Positions 36,777-45,141 of a stretch of 64,000 bases of DNA are shown here, one piece after another. A program made the translations under genes and the position numbers. The stretch comes from Vaginella massiliensis. Lineage in GTDB: Bacteria > Bacteroidota > Bacteroidia > Flavobacteriales > Weeksellaceae. The notes beneath the pieces were generated by a model that was not told the origin of the DNA, ran no database searches, and saw only the letters and a program-made list of their open reading frames with translations. Position 1 is the first letter of the stretch; every line of letters starts with the position of its first letter. Location of the stretch: the NCBI RefSeq assembly GCF_900089075.1, contig NZ_LT593746.1:1013207-1077206 (forward strand), in the 5' to 3' direction.

Positions 36777-37652
36777 TTATTTCCCTTGTAACAACTTGTT
36801 AAGTTCTAGCGTTGCTTCGCCCAATCTTGGTCCAAAACCTGATAGAAGTTGTCCGTCCATCGCAATGATATTTTGTTTTTTTCCTGCGTTTGTGGTCATT
36901 ACACCTTCTATTTTCTGCACGCCTTCTTTTCCGCCTACACTTTGCAATCCGCTATCGAACATCAAAATATAATCGGGATTTGCGTTGATAAGTGCTTCTG
37001 GTGTCAACGGTTTGTATTCGTCTACATCATTTATTGCGTTTTCACCTCCCGCCATTTCGATGATGTTCTTTATCGGGGTGTTTTTTCCAGCGATCATCAG
37101 TGTTCCGGCTCCTCTTGCATAGATAAATAGCACTTTAGGTTTTTGTGCCAAAGGTGTAACTTGTTGTAATTTCTGATCGATTTCGCTAAGATATTTTTCG
37201 TAATGATCATCGTTTAAGTCTTTCGCTATCGATCTTATCATTTCTTTGGTTGTTTCTGCAGTCATTGGTTGCTCTATCAATCTCACCGTGATATTGGCTT
37301 GCTCCAGCTGCTTTTGCAGTTCTGGTTTCATTTCTTTTTTTGTAGCATACACCAAGGTTGGTTTCAGAGCGAGAACTGGCTCTGCTGTAACGCTCATCAT
37401 ATGACCCAAATTGGTGGTGTGAGCTTTTATCGACTCTGGGTATGTACTGGTGATGTCTACCCCAACAATGTTTTTTTCTTTGCCCAAAAGAACCAAAGTT
37501 TCTGTAATGGATCCGTTCAGCGAAACGATTCTTTCGTCACTGTTTTTTACCGATTGTTCGCTCACAACTTGGTCTGCATTTTCTGTTTTTGTTTCTTTGT
37601 TACAAGCAAACATCATGGCTAGTGTGCACCCTAAAAGAATAACTTTTTTCAT
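36777..37652 (-). CDS. hmuT: Heme ABC transporter substrate-binding lipoprotein
   Basis: Periplasmic heme-binding component, 291 residues. The lipobox is LAMMFAC with C17, so it is anchored in the inner membrane. The class III binding-protein fold is shown by ERIVSLNGSITETLVLLGKE, VLALKPTLVYATKKE, VLFIYARGAGTLMIAGKNT and DVDEYKPLTPEALINANPDY, all as in HmuT. First gene of the hmuTUVS operon, with a promoter at 37712-37683 and a candidate operator in its leader. Confidence 0.92.
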   Translation of the reverse strand: MKKVILLGCTLAMMFACNKETKTENADQVVSEQSVKNSDERIVSLNGSITETLVLLGKEKNIVGVDITSTYPESIKAHTTNLGHMMSVTAEPVLALKPTLVYATKKEMKPELQKQLEQANITVRLIEQPMTAETTKEMIRSIAKDLNDDHYEKYLSEIDQKLQQVTPLAQKPKVLFIYARGAGTLMIAGKNTPIKNIIEMAGGENAINDVDEYKPLTPEALINANPDYILMFDSGLQSVGGKEGVQKIEGVMTTNAGKKQNIIAMDGQLLSGFGPRLGEATLELNKLLQGK

Positions 37653-37656
37653 ATAT

Positions 37657-37676
37657 TATTTATATTAAGACTAAAT
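37657..37676 (-). promoter_or_regulatory. Candidate operator in the hmuT leader
   Basis: The minus strand reads ATTTAGTCTTAATATAAATA, just downstream of the predicted transcript start and 5 bp before the ATG. It matches the sequence at 28911-28929 before the heme receptor at 16 of 19 positions. Confidence 0.45.
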
Positions 37677-37682
37677 AAAGTG

Positions 37683-37712
37683 CAAATATTAAAAAAAATA
37701 TTTAGTTGACAA
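37683..37712 (-). promoter_or_regulatory. Promoter of hmuTUVS
   Basis: On the minus strand TTG at 37712-37710 is followed after 19 bp by AATATTTG at 37690-37683, one base off TAnnTTTG. Upstream at about 37718-37738 lies an AT-rich imperfect palindrome (TATTTAGAA, 3 bases, TTTTAAATA) that could be a second regulatory site. Confidence 0.5.
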
Positions 37713-37792
37713 TACATATTTAGAATTATTTTAAATAAAATATTTTGATGCTTTTTTTTGATGGAATATGAAGTAACTTAGTCGTCAAAAAA

Positions 37793-38218
37793 ATGAAAAG
37801 GATACAAATCATCAATGGTCCAAATCTCAATTTGCTAGGCGTTCGTGAGCCCGAAATTTATGGGTCGCAAAGCTTCGAAGATTTTTTTGAAGAGCTCCAA
37901 AAGGAAAATCAAGATTTTGAATTGCATTATTTTCAGTCGAACCACGAAGGAAGCCTGATTGATAAGTTGCACGAAGTCGGATTTAGTTTTGACGGAATTG
38001 TCTTAAATGCTGGTGCGCTCACGCATTATTCGTATGCGCTAGCCGATGCCATAAAAGCAATCGCCACACCCGTAATCGAGGTGCATATTTCTGATATTTT
38101 CGCCAGAGAAGATTTTAGAAAAATCAGCATAACGGGAGAAAATTGTCTTGAAATAATTTCGGGTAAAGGATTGCCAGGGTATCAGTTGGCAATAGACCGT
38201 TTCAGGAATATTGATTAA
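37793..38218 (+). CDS. aroQ: 3-dehydroquinate dehydratase, type II
   Basis: Third step of the shikimate pathway: removes water from 3-dehydroquinate. The 141 residues equal the usual length of the type II dodecameric enzyme. Motifs are NGPNLNLLGVREPEIYG (8-24, containing the catalytic Tyr), QSNHEGSLID, NAGALTHYSYALADAI and EVHISDIFAREDFRK with the catalytic His. One gap from the usual HISN: here it reads HISD. It overlaps the engB 3' end by 4 bp, convergent. Confidence 0.96.
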   Translation: MKRIQIINGPNLNLLGVREPEIYGSQSFEDFFEELQKENQDFELHYFQSNHEGSLIDKLHEVGFSFDGIVLNAGALTHYSYALADAIKAIATPVIEVHISDIFAREDFRKISITGENCLEIISGKGLPGYQLAIDRFRNID

Positions 38219-38826
38219 TGAAAATGATCTTTCAGTTGTTCGTTCAAAGAATCGATATAATTCAGCAATTCTAGTTTTCCGATCTGACTGGTAGATGAGG
38301 TTGAAAAAATCATAGGCAAGTCTTCCCATTTCTTCAACAGTTCGCGTTTGTACACCATCAATTTTTTTTGGAATTCGGTACTGGTCAATTTGTCGAGTTT
38401 GGTGAAGATAATGGCAAAAGGAATGCCTTTGGTGCCCAGCCATTCAAAGAATTTTAGGTCCAGTTTTTGAGGTTCGTGTCGGCAATCGACCAACACAAAA
38501 GTGCACACCAAATTCGACCTGAATTCCAAGTAATCGTAAATCATTCTTTCGAATCCTTTGCGATTCGATTTTGACACTCTCGCATAGCCATAACCAGGCA
38601 AATCGGTCAAGAACCATTCTTCGTTGATGGCAAAGGTATTCAAAAGTTGAGTTTTCCCAGGAGTCCCAGAGGTTTTTGCCAAATCCTTCTTGTTCGTCAA
38701 CATATTTATCAACGAAGATTTTCCCACGTTCGAGCGTCCGATAAAAGCATATTCTGGCTTGTTGGGCTGTGGACAATCGGTGTAGGTTTGAGAACTCTTT
38801 AGAAACTCAGCTTTTCGAATAATCAT
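38215..38826 (-). CDS. engB: Ribosome biogenesis GTPase YsxC/EngB
   Basis: Essential GTPase for late 50S subunit assembly, also called YihA. With the ATG at 38826 it has 203 residues. G1 is GRSNVGKSS (about 31-39), switch I has TSGTPGKTQLLN, G3 is DLPGYGYA, G4 is TKLDK and G5 lies near STSSTSQIG. A longer frame starting at a TTG at 38859 would overlap the upstream gene and is not preferred. It lies 4 bp after the alpha/beta hydrolase gene in one operon. Confidence 0.95.
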   Translation of the reverse strand: MIIRKAEFLKSSQTYTDCPQPNKPEYAFIGRSNVGKSSLINMLTNKKDLAKTSGTPGKTQLLNTFAINEEWFLTDLPGYGYARVSKSNRKGFERMIYDYLEFRSNLVCTFVLVDCRHEPQKLDLKFFEWLGTKGIPFAIIFTKLDKLTSTEFQKKLMVYKRELLKKWEDLPMIFSTSSTSQIGKLELLNYIDSLNEQLKDHFH

Positions 38827-38830
38827 TTTT

Positions 38831-39613
38831 TTACTTTTTTGTGCTCGGATCGATTTCAACTTTTACCAGCCAATCTCCTAAGATCTGATTGAATAAATCG
38901 GGGTGTTCCATCATCGGAGCGTGACCGCATTTATCTATCCAATACAAGTCAGAATGTGGCAAACCTTCATGAAATTCTACGGCAACTTCGGGTGGCGTAA
39001 CATGGTCTTGTTTTCCCCAGATAAGACAAACTGGCATCTCGAAATTTTGCAAATCGTCTTTCATATTGTAATGGATTGCATCTCGTGCGATGTAGAGCGT
39101 TTTTATTGCTTTGTTGCGGTCGTTTACGGTTTCGAATACATCGTCTACAATTTGTTTTGTCGCAACTTTCGGGTCGTAAAAAACTTCTTCGGTTTTACGT
39201 TTTACATAATCGTAGTCACCGCGTTTAGGGTAAGTTTCGCCAAAAGATTTTTCGTACAAACCAGAACTTCCAGTAAGGCACAGCGCTCTTACTTCCGATG
39301 GATGAAATTTACAAACGACCAATCCAACATGTCCGCCCAAAGAATTTCCGACCAATACAACTGGCTCTTGTGCAACTTCTGTAATGAATCGGTGTACAAA
39401 ATCTGCAATATTCTTTACGTGGGTTTCTTCTGGCGAAAGAGAGTATAAGGGCAACTCGGGAGCAAATACTTTATAACCTCGGGTTGAGAAATATTGCGTA
39501 AGTGCATCAAAATTGCTCAATTCACCCATTAGACCATGCAATAATACAATAGGAATTCCCTCTCCAACTTCTAAATAAGAAAATTCGCCTTTCTGTTTTA
39601 AACTTATTGACAT
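38831..39613 (-). CDS. Alpha/beta hydrolase
   Basis: A 260-residue cytoplasmic alpha/beta-hydrolase fold enzyme. The oxyanion region is VLLHGLMGE (23-31), the nucleophile elbow GNSLGGH carries the catalytic Ser, and the acid and His of the triad are in WGKQDHVTPP and KCGHAPMMEHP. The overall form resembles lysophospholipase and MhpC/BioH-like esterases, but substrate cannot be read from sequence. First gene of an operon with engB, an arrangement seen in other Bacteroidetes. Confidence 0.87.
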   Translation of the reverse strand: MSISLKQKGEFSYLEVGEGIPIVLLHGLMGELSNFDALTQYFSTRGYKVFAPELPLYSLSPEETHVKNIADFVHRFITEVAQEPVVLVGNSLGGHVGLVVCKFHPSEVRALCLTGSSGLYEKSFGETYPKRGDYDYVKRKTEEVFYDPKVATKQIVDDVFETVNDRNKAIKTLYIARDAIHYNMKDDLQNFEMPVCLIWGKQDHVTPPEVAVEFHEGLPHSDLYWIDKCGHAPMMEHPDLFNQILGDWLVKVEIDPSTKK

Positions 39614-39636
39614 CTATTTAAACTCGATTAAGTGTG

Positions 39637-39644
39637 CAAATTTA
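39637..39644 (-). promoter_or_regulatory. -7 promoter element of the hydrolase-engB operon
   Basis: The minus strand reads TAAATTTG at 39644-39637, an exact TAnnTTTG, 23 bp before the start codon. A TTG lies upstream at a spacing of 22 bp, inside the inverted repeat at 39653-39671. Confidence 0.55.
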
Positions 39645-39946
39645 AAATAAAATATTGACGCAAAGTCAATATATAATTCATTTTACACTAATATAATCCA
39701 AATTCAATTCAAAATCAACGCTTTGATGCCTCCAACCGGATGCAAATTCAGATGAATTTTCTACCGATAAGTAGAGAAAAGGTATTTTCGAAAAAAAAGA
39801 TAGAAGGCTTCAATTTTAAGTGTTTGAGCAACAAAAATCTTCAGAAAATCGCTCAAGCTCTATCGTAGGTCATTATTGCAATAGATTGTATACTCAACTT
39901 AATCATGTCAATTTTGATAAAAAAGTGCAAAAAGTTTTCAACAATG

Positions 39947-39973
39947 TGGTAAAAAATGGTAAATTGTGGTAAA
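39947..39973 (+). promoter_or_regulatory. MraZ operator: three TGGTAAA repeats at 10-bp spacing
   Basis: TGGTAAA occurs at 39947, 39957 and 39967, exactly one helical turn apart. In E. coli and Mycoplasma, MraZ binds direct repeats of about TGGGN or TGGTG type spaced by 10 bp before its own gene. The repeats lie 9 bp upstream of the -7 element, so MraZ bound there would block the promoter. This suggests that the cluster is autorepressed. Confidence 0.75.
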
Positions 39974-39981
39974 ATAATTTC

Positions 39982-39989
39982 TAATTTTG
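39982..39989 (+). promoter_or_regulatory. -7 promoter element of the dcw cluster
   Basis: TAATTTTG, an exact TAnnTTTG, 17 bp before the TTG start of mraZ, giving a leader of about 10 bases. Confidence 0.6.
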
Positions 39990-40006
39990 AAAAAAAATAA
40001 GCGCTT

Positions 40007-40474
40007 TTGGATTCTTTGTTCGGAACATATGAGTGTAAGGTAGATACGAAAGGTCGCCTTCCGTTGCCCGCAGGTTTGAAAAAACAAATCGCAGAGGTGA
40101 TGGAGGATGGATTTGTCGTAAAACGAGCAGTTTTTCAGAATTGTTTGGAGATACACCCTATGGTCCATTGGAAAAGAATCATGGCAAAATTGGCGAAGCT
40201 CAATCGCTTCAATCGCAAAAACGATGAGTTTATTCGTCGTTTTACTGCGGGAGCCAAGGAGGTAGAAGTGGATGCCAACGGACGAATCCAAATCTCTAAA
40301 GATTTGGTAACGTTTGCAGGTATAGATAAAGAAGTGGTGTTGGTGCTGAATGTCGATGTTATCGAAATTTGGGACAAACAATCGTACGAAAAGGCTATTG
40401 CTATCGATATGGATGATTTTGCAGATTTGGCCGAAGAAGTAATGGGAGATCGAGAAGAAGATGAGTTATCATAA
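40007..40474 (+). CDS. mraZ: Transcriptional regulator MraZ (TTG start)
   Basis: AbrB-like DNA-binding regulator at the head of the dcw cluster, 155 residues in two swapped-hairpin repeats: FGTYECKVDTKGRLPLPAGL (residues 5-24) and EVDANGRIQISKDLVTFAG (about 84-102). The protein binds repeats before its own promoter. The start is the TTG at 40007: there is an in-frame stop 7 bp upstream, no ATG before it, and the family's N-terminus (M-x-x-F-x-G-x-Y) begins exactly here. The three operator repeats are at 39947-39973. The gene overlaps rsmH by 14 bp. Confidence 0.94.
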   Translation: MDSLFGTYECKVDTKGRLPLPAGLKKQIAEVMEDGFVVKRAVFQNCLEIHPMVHWKRIMAKLAKLNRFNRKNDEFIRRFTAGAKEVEVDANGRIQISKDLVTFAGIDKEVVLVLNVDVIEIWDKQSYEKAIAIDMDDFADLAEEVMGDREEDELS

Positions 40475-41357
40475 TCCAGTTTTGTTGAAAGAGAGTGTAG
40501 ATGCACTGGTGCTGAATCCGTCTGGCGTCTACGTAGATTGTACCTTTGGTGGTGGCGGGCATTCTCGTGAGATTTTGTCACGCCTCGATGCAGAAGGCAG
40601 GTTGTTTGCCTTTGACCAAGACGAGGATGCAAAACAAAATCTGATTGATGATCCTCGTTTTGAGCTGATCGATCAGAATTTTCGTTACCTGAAAAATAAT
40701 TTAAGAGTAAGAGGGTACAAATCGATTGATGGTGTTTTGGCAGATTTGGGTGTTTCTTCTCATCAGTTCGATACGCCAGAAAGAGGTTTTTCTACTCGAT
40801 TCGATGGTGAATTGGATATGCGGATGAATGCCCATGCTAACGTTACGGCAAAGAGCGTGGTGAATTTTTATGAGGAAGAAGATTTGGTCAGAATTTTTTT
40901 CGAATACGGCGAATTGAAAAATTCGAGAAGACTGGCGTCCGAAATTGTTAAAAATCGCGCAAATCAACCGATAGAAACCATAGAGCAGTTGAAAGGAATT
41001 TTTTCCTTTATACCTAAAAATAAAGAAAATAAGTTTTTTGCTCAACTGTTTCAAGCGCTTCGAATAGAGGTGAACGACGAGATGGCGGCATTGAAAGAGA
41101 TGCTTACGCAAACGGCAGAAGTGATCAAGCCCGAAGGGCGATTGGTGGTGATTTCGTATCATTCGTTAGAAGACCGATTGGTGAAAAGATACATCAGAAA
41201 CGGCATGTTTGACGGAGAGCCAGAACGCGACTTGTACGGGAATTGGTCGGCACCATTCAAGCCCTTACAATCTAAAGTGATTGTTCCTGCGGAAGAAGAA
41301 GTGTTGAACAATTCTAGAGCTCGAAGTGCAAAAATGAGAATAGCAGTAAAGAATTGA
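40461..41357 (+). CDS. rsmH: 16S rRNA (cytosine(1402)-N(4))-methyltransferase RsmH
   Basis: Methylates C1402 of 16S rRNA using SAM; also known as MraW. The 298 residues have YHNPVLLKESVDAL at the start, the SAM site VYVDCTFGGGGHSREIL (about 23-39), DGVLADLGVSSHQFDTPERG and FSTRFDGELDMRM. The inserted recognition domain follows and the end has VISYHSLEDRLVKRY. It overlaps mraZ by 14 bp and is 3 bp before ftsL. Confidence 0.96.
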   Translation: MSYHNPVLLKESVDALVLNPSGVYVDCTFGGGGHSREILSRLDAEGRLFAFDQDEDAKQNLIDDPRFELIDQNFRYLKNNLRVRGYKSIDGVLADLGVSSHQFDTPERGFSTRFDGELDMRMNAHANVTAKSVVNFYEEEDLVRIFFEYGELKNSRRLASEIVKNRANQPIETIEQLKGIFSFIPKNKENKFFAQLFQALRIEVNDEMAALKEMLTQTAEVIKPEGRLVVISYHSLEDRLVKRYIRNGMFDGEPERDLYGNWSAPFKPLQSKVIVPAEEEVLNNSRARSAKMRIAVKN

Positions 41358-41360
41358 TAG

Positions 41361-41714
41361 ATGGCTAGAAAAAAGAAAGTAACCAAAGTAAAAAAGAAAA
41401 CCTTAGGCGGAATTCTTCGTGGAGAATTTCTGACGAAAGATGGCGCTGAACAGAATTGGAAGTTCATGCTGTTTCTGGTTGGTTTGGCTTTCATAAGCAT
41501 CACAAGTGCGCATCTGGTCGATAAAAAAGTAGTGCGAATAACCGAACTCAAAAACTCGGTAGATGATCTCAAAACGCATTACACCGACAAGCATAGCGAG
41601 TTGATGCAGATGCAGTTAGAGTCGTCTGTCATCGAGCATACCAAAAAATACGGTTTAGAGCTTCCGTTGTCTCAGCCGTATGTAATTGTAGAAAAAGTAT
41701 ATGATCAAGAATAG
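41361..41714 (+). CDS. ftsL: Cell division protein FtsL-like
   Basis: A 117-residue single-pass membrane protein: a basic N-terminus (ARKKKVTKVKKKT), a transmembrane helix (about 35-55, FMLFLVGLAFISITSAHLV) and a periplasmic helix likely to form a coiled coil. FtsL joins FtsQ and FtsB in the divisome and helps activate FtsW-FtsI. Sequence conservation is low in this family, so position between rsmH and ftsI carries most of the call. The 3' end overlaps ftsI by 14 bp. Confidence 0.85.
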   Translation: MARKKKVTKVKKKTLGGILRGEFLTKDGAEQNWKFMLFLVGLAFISITSAHLVDKKVVRITELKNSVDDLKTHYTDKHSELMQMQLESSVIEHTKKYGLELPLSQPYVIVEKVYDQE

Positions 41715-43671
41715 AAAAAGTGTAGTTATCCGAGGTTGGATTTTTGCCGCATTTTTATTGTTTTGGGCAATGGCTATTCTATTCAGTATGTTCAAAATAA
41801 AAGTGGTCGAGGGCGAGGTGTTGGATGAGTTTGCTAAAGAAAACAACTTTCGTTTGGTAACAGCAGAAGCAGAGCGAGGCAACCTTTATGCTTCAAACGG
41901 TGCTTTGTTGGCAACCACGGTGACCAAGCACAATATATTCGTCGATCTCAAAACGATCAAAGAGGAATTGTTCGAGACGGAAATCAAAAATTTAGCCGAT
42001 TCGTTATCGAAAATGTTTGGACAGCCAGCTGCCGAATACGAAAAGAAATTCAGAAAAGAACGCCAAAAAGGGAATCGATACATGAAGTTGGTAAAAGGAT
42101 TGGATTATGAAGATTATCAGCGGATTAAAAAATTCCCGATTTTCAATAAAGGACAGAACCGAGGTGGTTTTATCCATGAAACCGAAAACAAACGCGAACT
42201 GATCGTTCGTGACGTGGGAGCAAGGACCATTGGTTTTGATGATGCTCGAGGCAAAACAGGCTTAGAAGGGGCTTACAGCGAATTGCTTCGCGGTAGAGAA
42301 GGTAAACGAATGGAGCAATTCATGGGAAGAGGTAATTGGAAGCCTTTCAAAAATTGGGAGCAAGAACCCATCCCAGGCGCGGCTGTTTATACCACAATCG
42401 ATGCTGATTTGCAAATGATCGCTTATGATGCGCTACACGATCAGTTGTCCGAATTCAACGCGCAACACGGATGCGTGGTGGTGATGGAAGTCGCAACGGG
42501 TAAGGTGAGAGCAATCGTGAATTTAAGTCGGATGGAAGACGGAACCTACCTCGATGTCTTCAATCATGCGGTGGGCGAAGCTGCAGAACCTGGCTCTACC
42601 TTCAAACCAGTTTCGATTTTGGCGGGTATGGACGATGGTTATTTCAACCCAGAAACTACCGTGGTTGTAGGGAATGGTTCGTATAAATTATACAATAGAA
42701 CCATCACTGATAGTCGCGGATACGGCACCTTGACGGTAGATGGAGTAATCAAAAAATCATCCAATATTGGTACCGCAAAATTAATCAATGCGGCCTACGG
42801 AGCCGAGCCAGAGAAGTTCTTGAAAAAACTTAAAGATTGGAAACTCGATGACAAACTCGGGGTTGATATACCGGGCGAAGCAATGCCTCGGATCATTACT
42901 CCCAAAGATGAAACATGGAGTAAGTTGACCTTGCCTGTAATGTCTTATGGGTACGGATTTAGAATTACGCCAATTCAGATCGTGACCTTTTATAATGCCA
43001 TTGCCAACAACGGTAAAATGTTGAAGCCACTTTTTATGGATAAGGTGGTGAAAAAAGGAGAATCCGAAATTGTTTACGAACCCGAAGTGTTGGTGGAGCA
43101 ACTCTCGACACCAGAAAATATTAAGGCGATGCAACAGATGTTGACGGGAGCGGTAGAACAAGGTGGAACGGCGTCTAATATCTTTACCGATAAGTATTCT
43201 ATAGCGGGTAAAACGGGAACGGCTCGTGTCGAGTATTGGATAAAAAATCAACCCATGCAATATCGAGCTTCGTTTGCAGGATATTTCCCAGCAGATAAGC
43301 CAAAATATTCTTGTGTGGTGATCATTCACAAACCAGATCGCAGCAAAGGATATTATGGTGGACGAGTTACTGCTCCAGTGTTCAAGCGGATTTCGGATTG
43401 GGTGTATTCGAAAACTCCTCAGCCAATGCCTGCTAAAATTGGCGAAAATAAAATCGAAACCCAAATCGTTTCGAATTCCAAACTCGATGTCGATATGCGA
43501 AAAAATATCGTGCCAAATGTCGTGGGGTATTCGGGGTCAGAAGCGGTGCCTTTGTTAGAAAATCTCGGTTTGGATGTGCGCTATACTGGAATCGGAAAAG
43601 TGATGAATCAATCTCTACCCAAAGGAACACGCTTCAAAAAAGGTGAAACTATTTATTTAGTATTAAAATAA
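41701..43671 (+). CDS. ftsI: Peptidoglycan transpeptidase FtsI (PBP3) with PASTA domain
   Basis: Septal transpeptidase of 656 residues. An N-terminal membrane anchor (about 10-32) is followed by the dimerisation/pedestal domain with FRLVTAEAERGNLYASNG. The transpeptidase domain has the active-site GSTFKP near 298 (Ser and Lys), the KSSN motif near 350 and KTGT near 503. A C-terminal PASTA domain (about 600-656) starts at IVPNVVGYSG. E. coli FtsI lacks PASTA; it is common in Bacteroidetes. Works with FtsW encoded six genes downstream. It is 2 bp before murE. Confidence 0.95.
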   Translation: MIKNRKSVVIRGWIFAAFLLFWAMAILFSMFKIKVVEGEVLDEFAKENNFRLVTAEAERGNLYASNGALLATTVTKHNIFVDLKTIKEELFETEIKNLADSLSKMFGQPAAEYEKKFRKERQKGNRYMKLVKGLDYEDYQRIKKFPIFNKGQNRGGFIHETENKRELIVRDVGARTIGFDDARGKTGLEGAYSELLRGREGKRMEQFMGRGNWKPFKNWEQEPIPGAAVYTTIDADLQMIAYDALHDQLSEFNAQHGCVVVMEVATGKVRAIVNLSRMEDGTYLDVFNHAVGEAAEPGSTFKPVSILAGMDDGYFNPETTVVVGNGSYKLYNRTITDSRGYGTLTVDGVIKKSSNIGTAKLINAAYGAEPEKFLKKLKDWKLDDKLGVDIPGEAMPRIITPKDETWSKLTLPVMSYGYGFRITPIQIVTFYNAIANNGKMLKPLFMDKVVKKGESEIVYEPEVLVEQLSTPENIKAMQQMLTGAVEQGGTASNIFTDKYSIAGKTGTARVEYWIKNQPMQYRASFAGYFPADKPKYSCVVIIHKPDRSKGYYGGRVTAPVFKRISDWVYSKTPQPMPAKIGENKIETQIVSNSKLDVDMRKNIVPNVVGYSGSEAVPLLENLGLDVRYTGIGKVMNQSLPKGTRFKKGETIYLVLK

Positions 43672-43673
43672 AA

Positions 43674-45140
43674 ATGAAAACTTTACAAAATATCATAAAC
43701 GGACTGAATATCACTCAAATTTTGGGTGACCATCAACACGCGATGATTGCCAGTCTAGAATTCGATTCGCGAAAAGTGAATGTGAATGATATTTTTGTTG
43801 CGCTCAAAGGTACGCAGGTCGATGGGCATCTGTACATAGATGAGGTTATCGAGAAAGGAGCGAAGGTGATTGTTTGCGAAGTTTTACCTTCAAACCTGCA
43901 TGCCGATGTCGTGTATATTCAAGTGGAAGATACCACTATTGCGCTAGGAGTTTTAGCGTCTAATTATTACGATAATCCTACCAAAGACCTCAAACTTGTT
44001 GGAGTTACAGGGACAAATGGTAAAACGACAACCACAACTTTGTTGTACCAATTGTTCGAGAAACTGGGCTATCCTTCGGTTTTGGTTTCAACCATCAGAA
44101 TTTTGATCAACGGCGATGTTTATCCGACCAACAATACCACGCCCGATATTGTAACTTTGAATCGAATCTTCAAAGAGGCGGTAGATCGCGGTTGCGAATA
44201 TGCCTTTATGGAAGTGAGTTCTCACGGAATAGATCAAAACCGAATTGCTGGATTGCATTATGTTGTGGGCGCTTTTACCAATATTACACACGATCATTTA
44301 GATTATCATAAAACCTTTCATAATTACATTCAAGCCAAGAAAAAGTTTTTCGATCAATTACCCGAAACCTCTTATGCAATATCCAATCTAGACGATAAGA
44401 ATGGGCGAGTGATGTTGCAAAATACCAAGGCAAAAAAGAAGTTTTTTACCCTGAAAGGTGATGCGGAATTCAAAGCGAAAATTTTAGAATCACGCTTAGA
44501 TGGTATGCTGCTCGACATCAATAAAAATGAATTGTGGACGAGCTTAATCGGGGAGTTCAATGCTTATAATTTGCTCACGGTCTATGCTATTGCAATGTTG
44601 TTGGGACAAGATGAAACAGAGGTGCTGACTTCGTTGAGTACGCTTTCGAATGTAGACGGACGCTTTCAATCCTTTCGAACCGATGCCGGAGCAGTGGTCA
44701 TTGTAGATTATGCGCATACGCCAGATGCCTTGCTCAATGTAATCAACACAATCGAAAGCATCCGTACCAAAAACGAGCAGTTGATCACCGTTGTAGGATG
44801 TGGAGGCGATCGTGACAAAACCAAACGCCCAGAGATGGCGAGAATAGCATCGAGCAGATCAACCTTGGCTATTTTTACATCAGACAACCCAAGGTCAGAA
44901 GATCCAGAGGCTATTCTATCTGACATGGAAAAAGGGGTAGAACCTCAATTTTTCAATAGAACGTTAAAAATTAGCGATCGTAAAGAGGCGATAAAAACAG
45001 CCTTGAAAATGAGCAACAAAGGAGATATAATCCTGATTGCAGGAAAAGGACACGAAACCTATCAGGAAATAAAAGGAGAGCGTCATCATTTTTCTGATGT
45101 AGAAATTGCACATGAATTAAGTCAACAACTAAATAAATAA
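43674..45140 (+). CDS. murE: UDP-N-acetylmuramoyl-tripeptide synthase MurE (meso-DAP type)
   Basis: Adds the third amino acid to UDP-MurNAc-L-Ala-D-Glu. The 488 residues show the P-loop [15 protein letters not shown] (about 109-123), the [10 protein letters not shown] region, [15 protein letters not shown] and the C-terminal SDNPRSEDP. The DNPR motif is the recognised signature for meso-diaminopimelate, so the wall is likely A1-gamma type. It lies 1 bp before mraY. murF is not in the cluster. Confidence 0.96.
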   Translation: MKTLQNIINGLNITQILGDHQHAMIASLEFDSRKVNVNDIFVALKGTQVDGHLYIDEVIEKGAKVIVCEVLPSNLHADVVYIQVEDTTIALGVLASNYYDNPTKDLKLVGVTGTNGKTTTTTLLYQLFEKLGYPSVLVSTIRILINGDVYPTNNTTPDIVTLNRIFKEAVDRGCEYAFMEVSSHGIDQNRIAGLHYVVGAFTNITHDHLDYHKTFHNYIQAKKKFFDQLPETSYAISNLDDKNGRVMLQNTKAKKKFFTLKGDAEFKAKILESRLDGMLLDINKNELWTSLIGEFNAYNLLTVYAIAMLLGQDETEVLTSLSTLSNVDGRFQSFRTDAGAVVIVDYAHTPDALLNVINTIESIRTKNEQLITVVGCGGDRDKTKRPEMARIASSRSTLAIFTSDNPRSEDPEAILSDMEKGVEPQFFNRTLKISDRKEAIKTALKMSNKGDIILIAGKGHETYQEIKGERHHFSDVEIAHELSQQLNK

Positions 45141-45141
45141 C

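Larger units (their letters stand above)
39614..40006. other. Divergent intergenic region between the hydrolase gene and mraZ
   Basis: 393 bp without a gene. The left side carries the hydrolase promoter (39637-39644) and an inverted repeat TATTGAC-GCAAA-GTCAATA (39653-39671). The right side carries the MraZ repeats and mraZ promoter. The middle, about 39680-39940, is AT-rich and shows no ORF or structure that I recognise; a regulatory role or a small RNA cannot be excluded. Confidence 0.6.

Noticed and set aside
39653-39671. Inverted repeat TATTGAC-GCAAA-GTCAATA as a terminator
   Set aside because: The stem is only 7 bp and AT-rich, lies upstream of both divergent genes and overlaps a promoter; an operator is more likely but unsupported.
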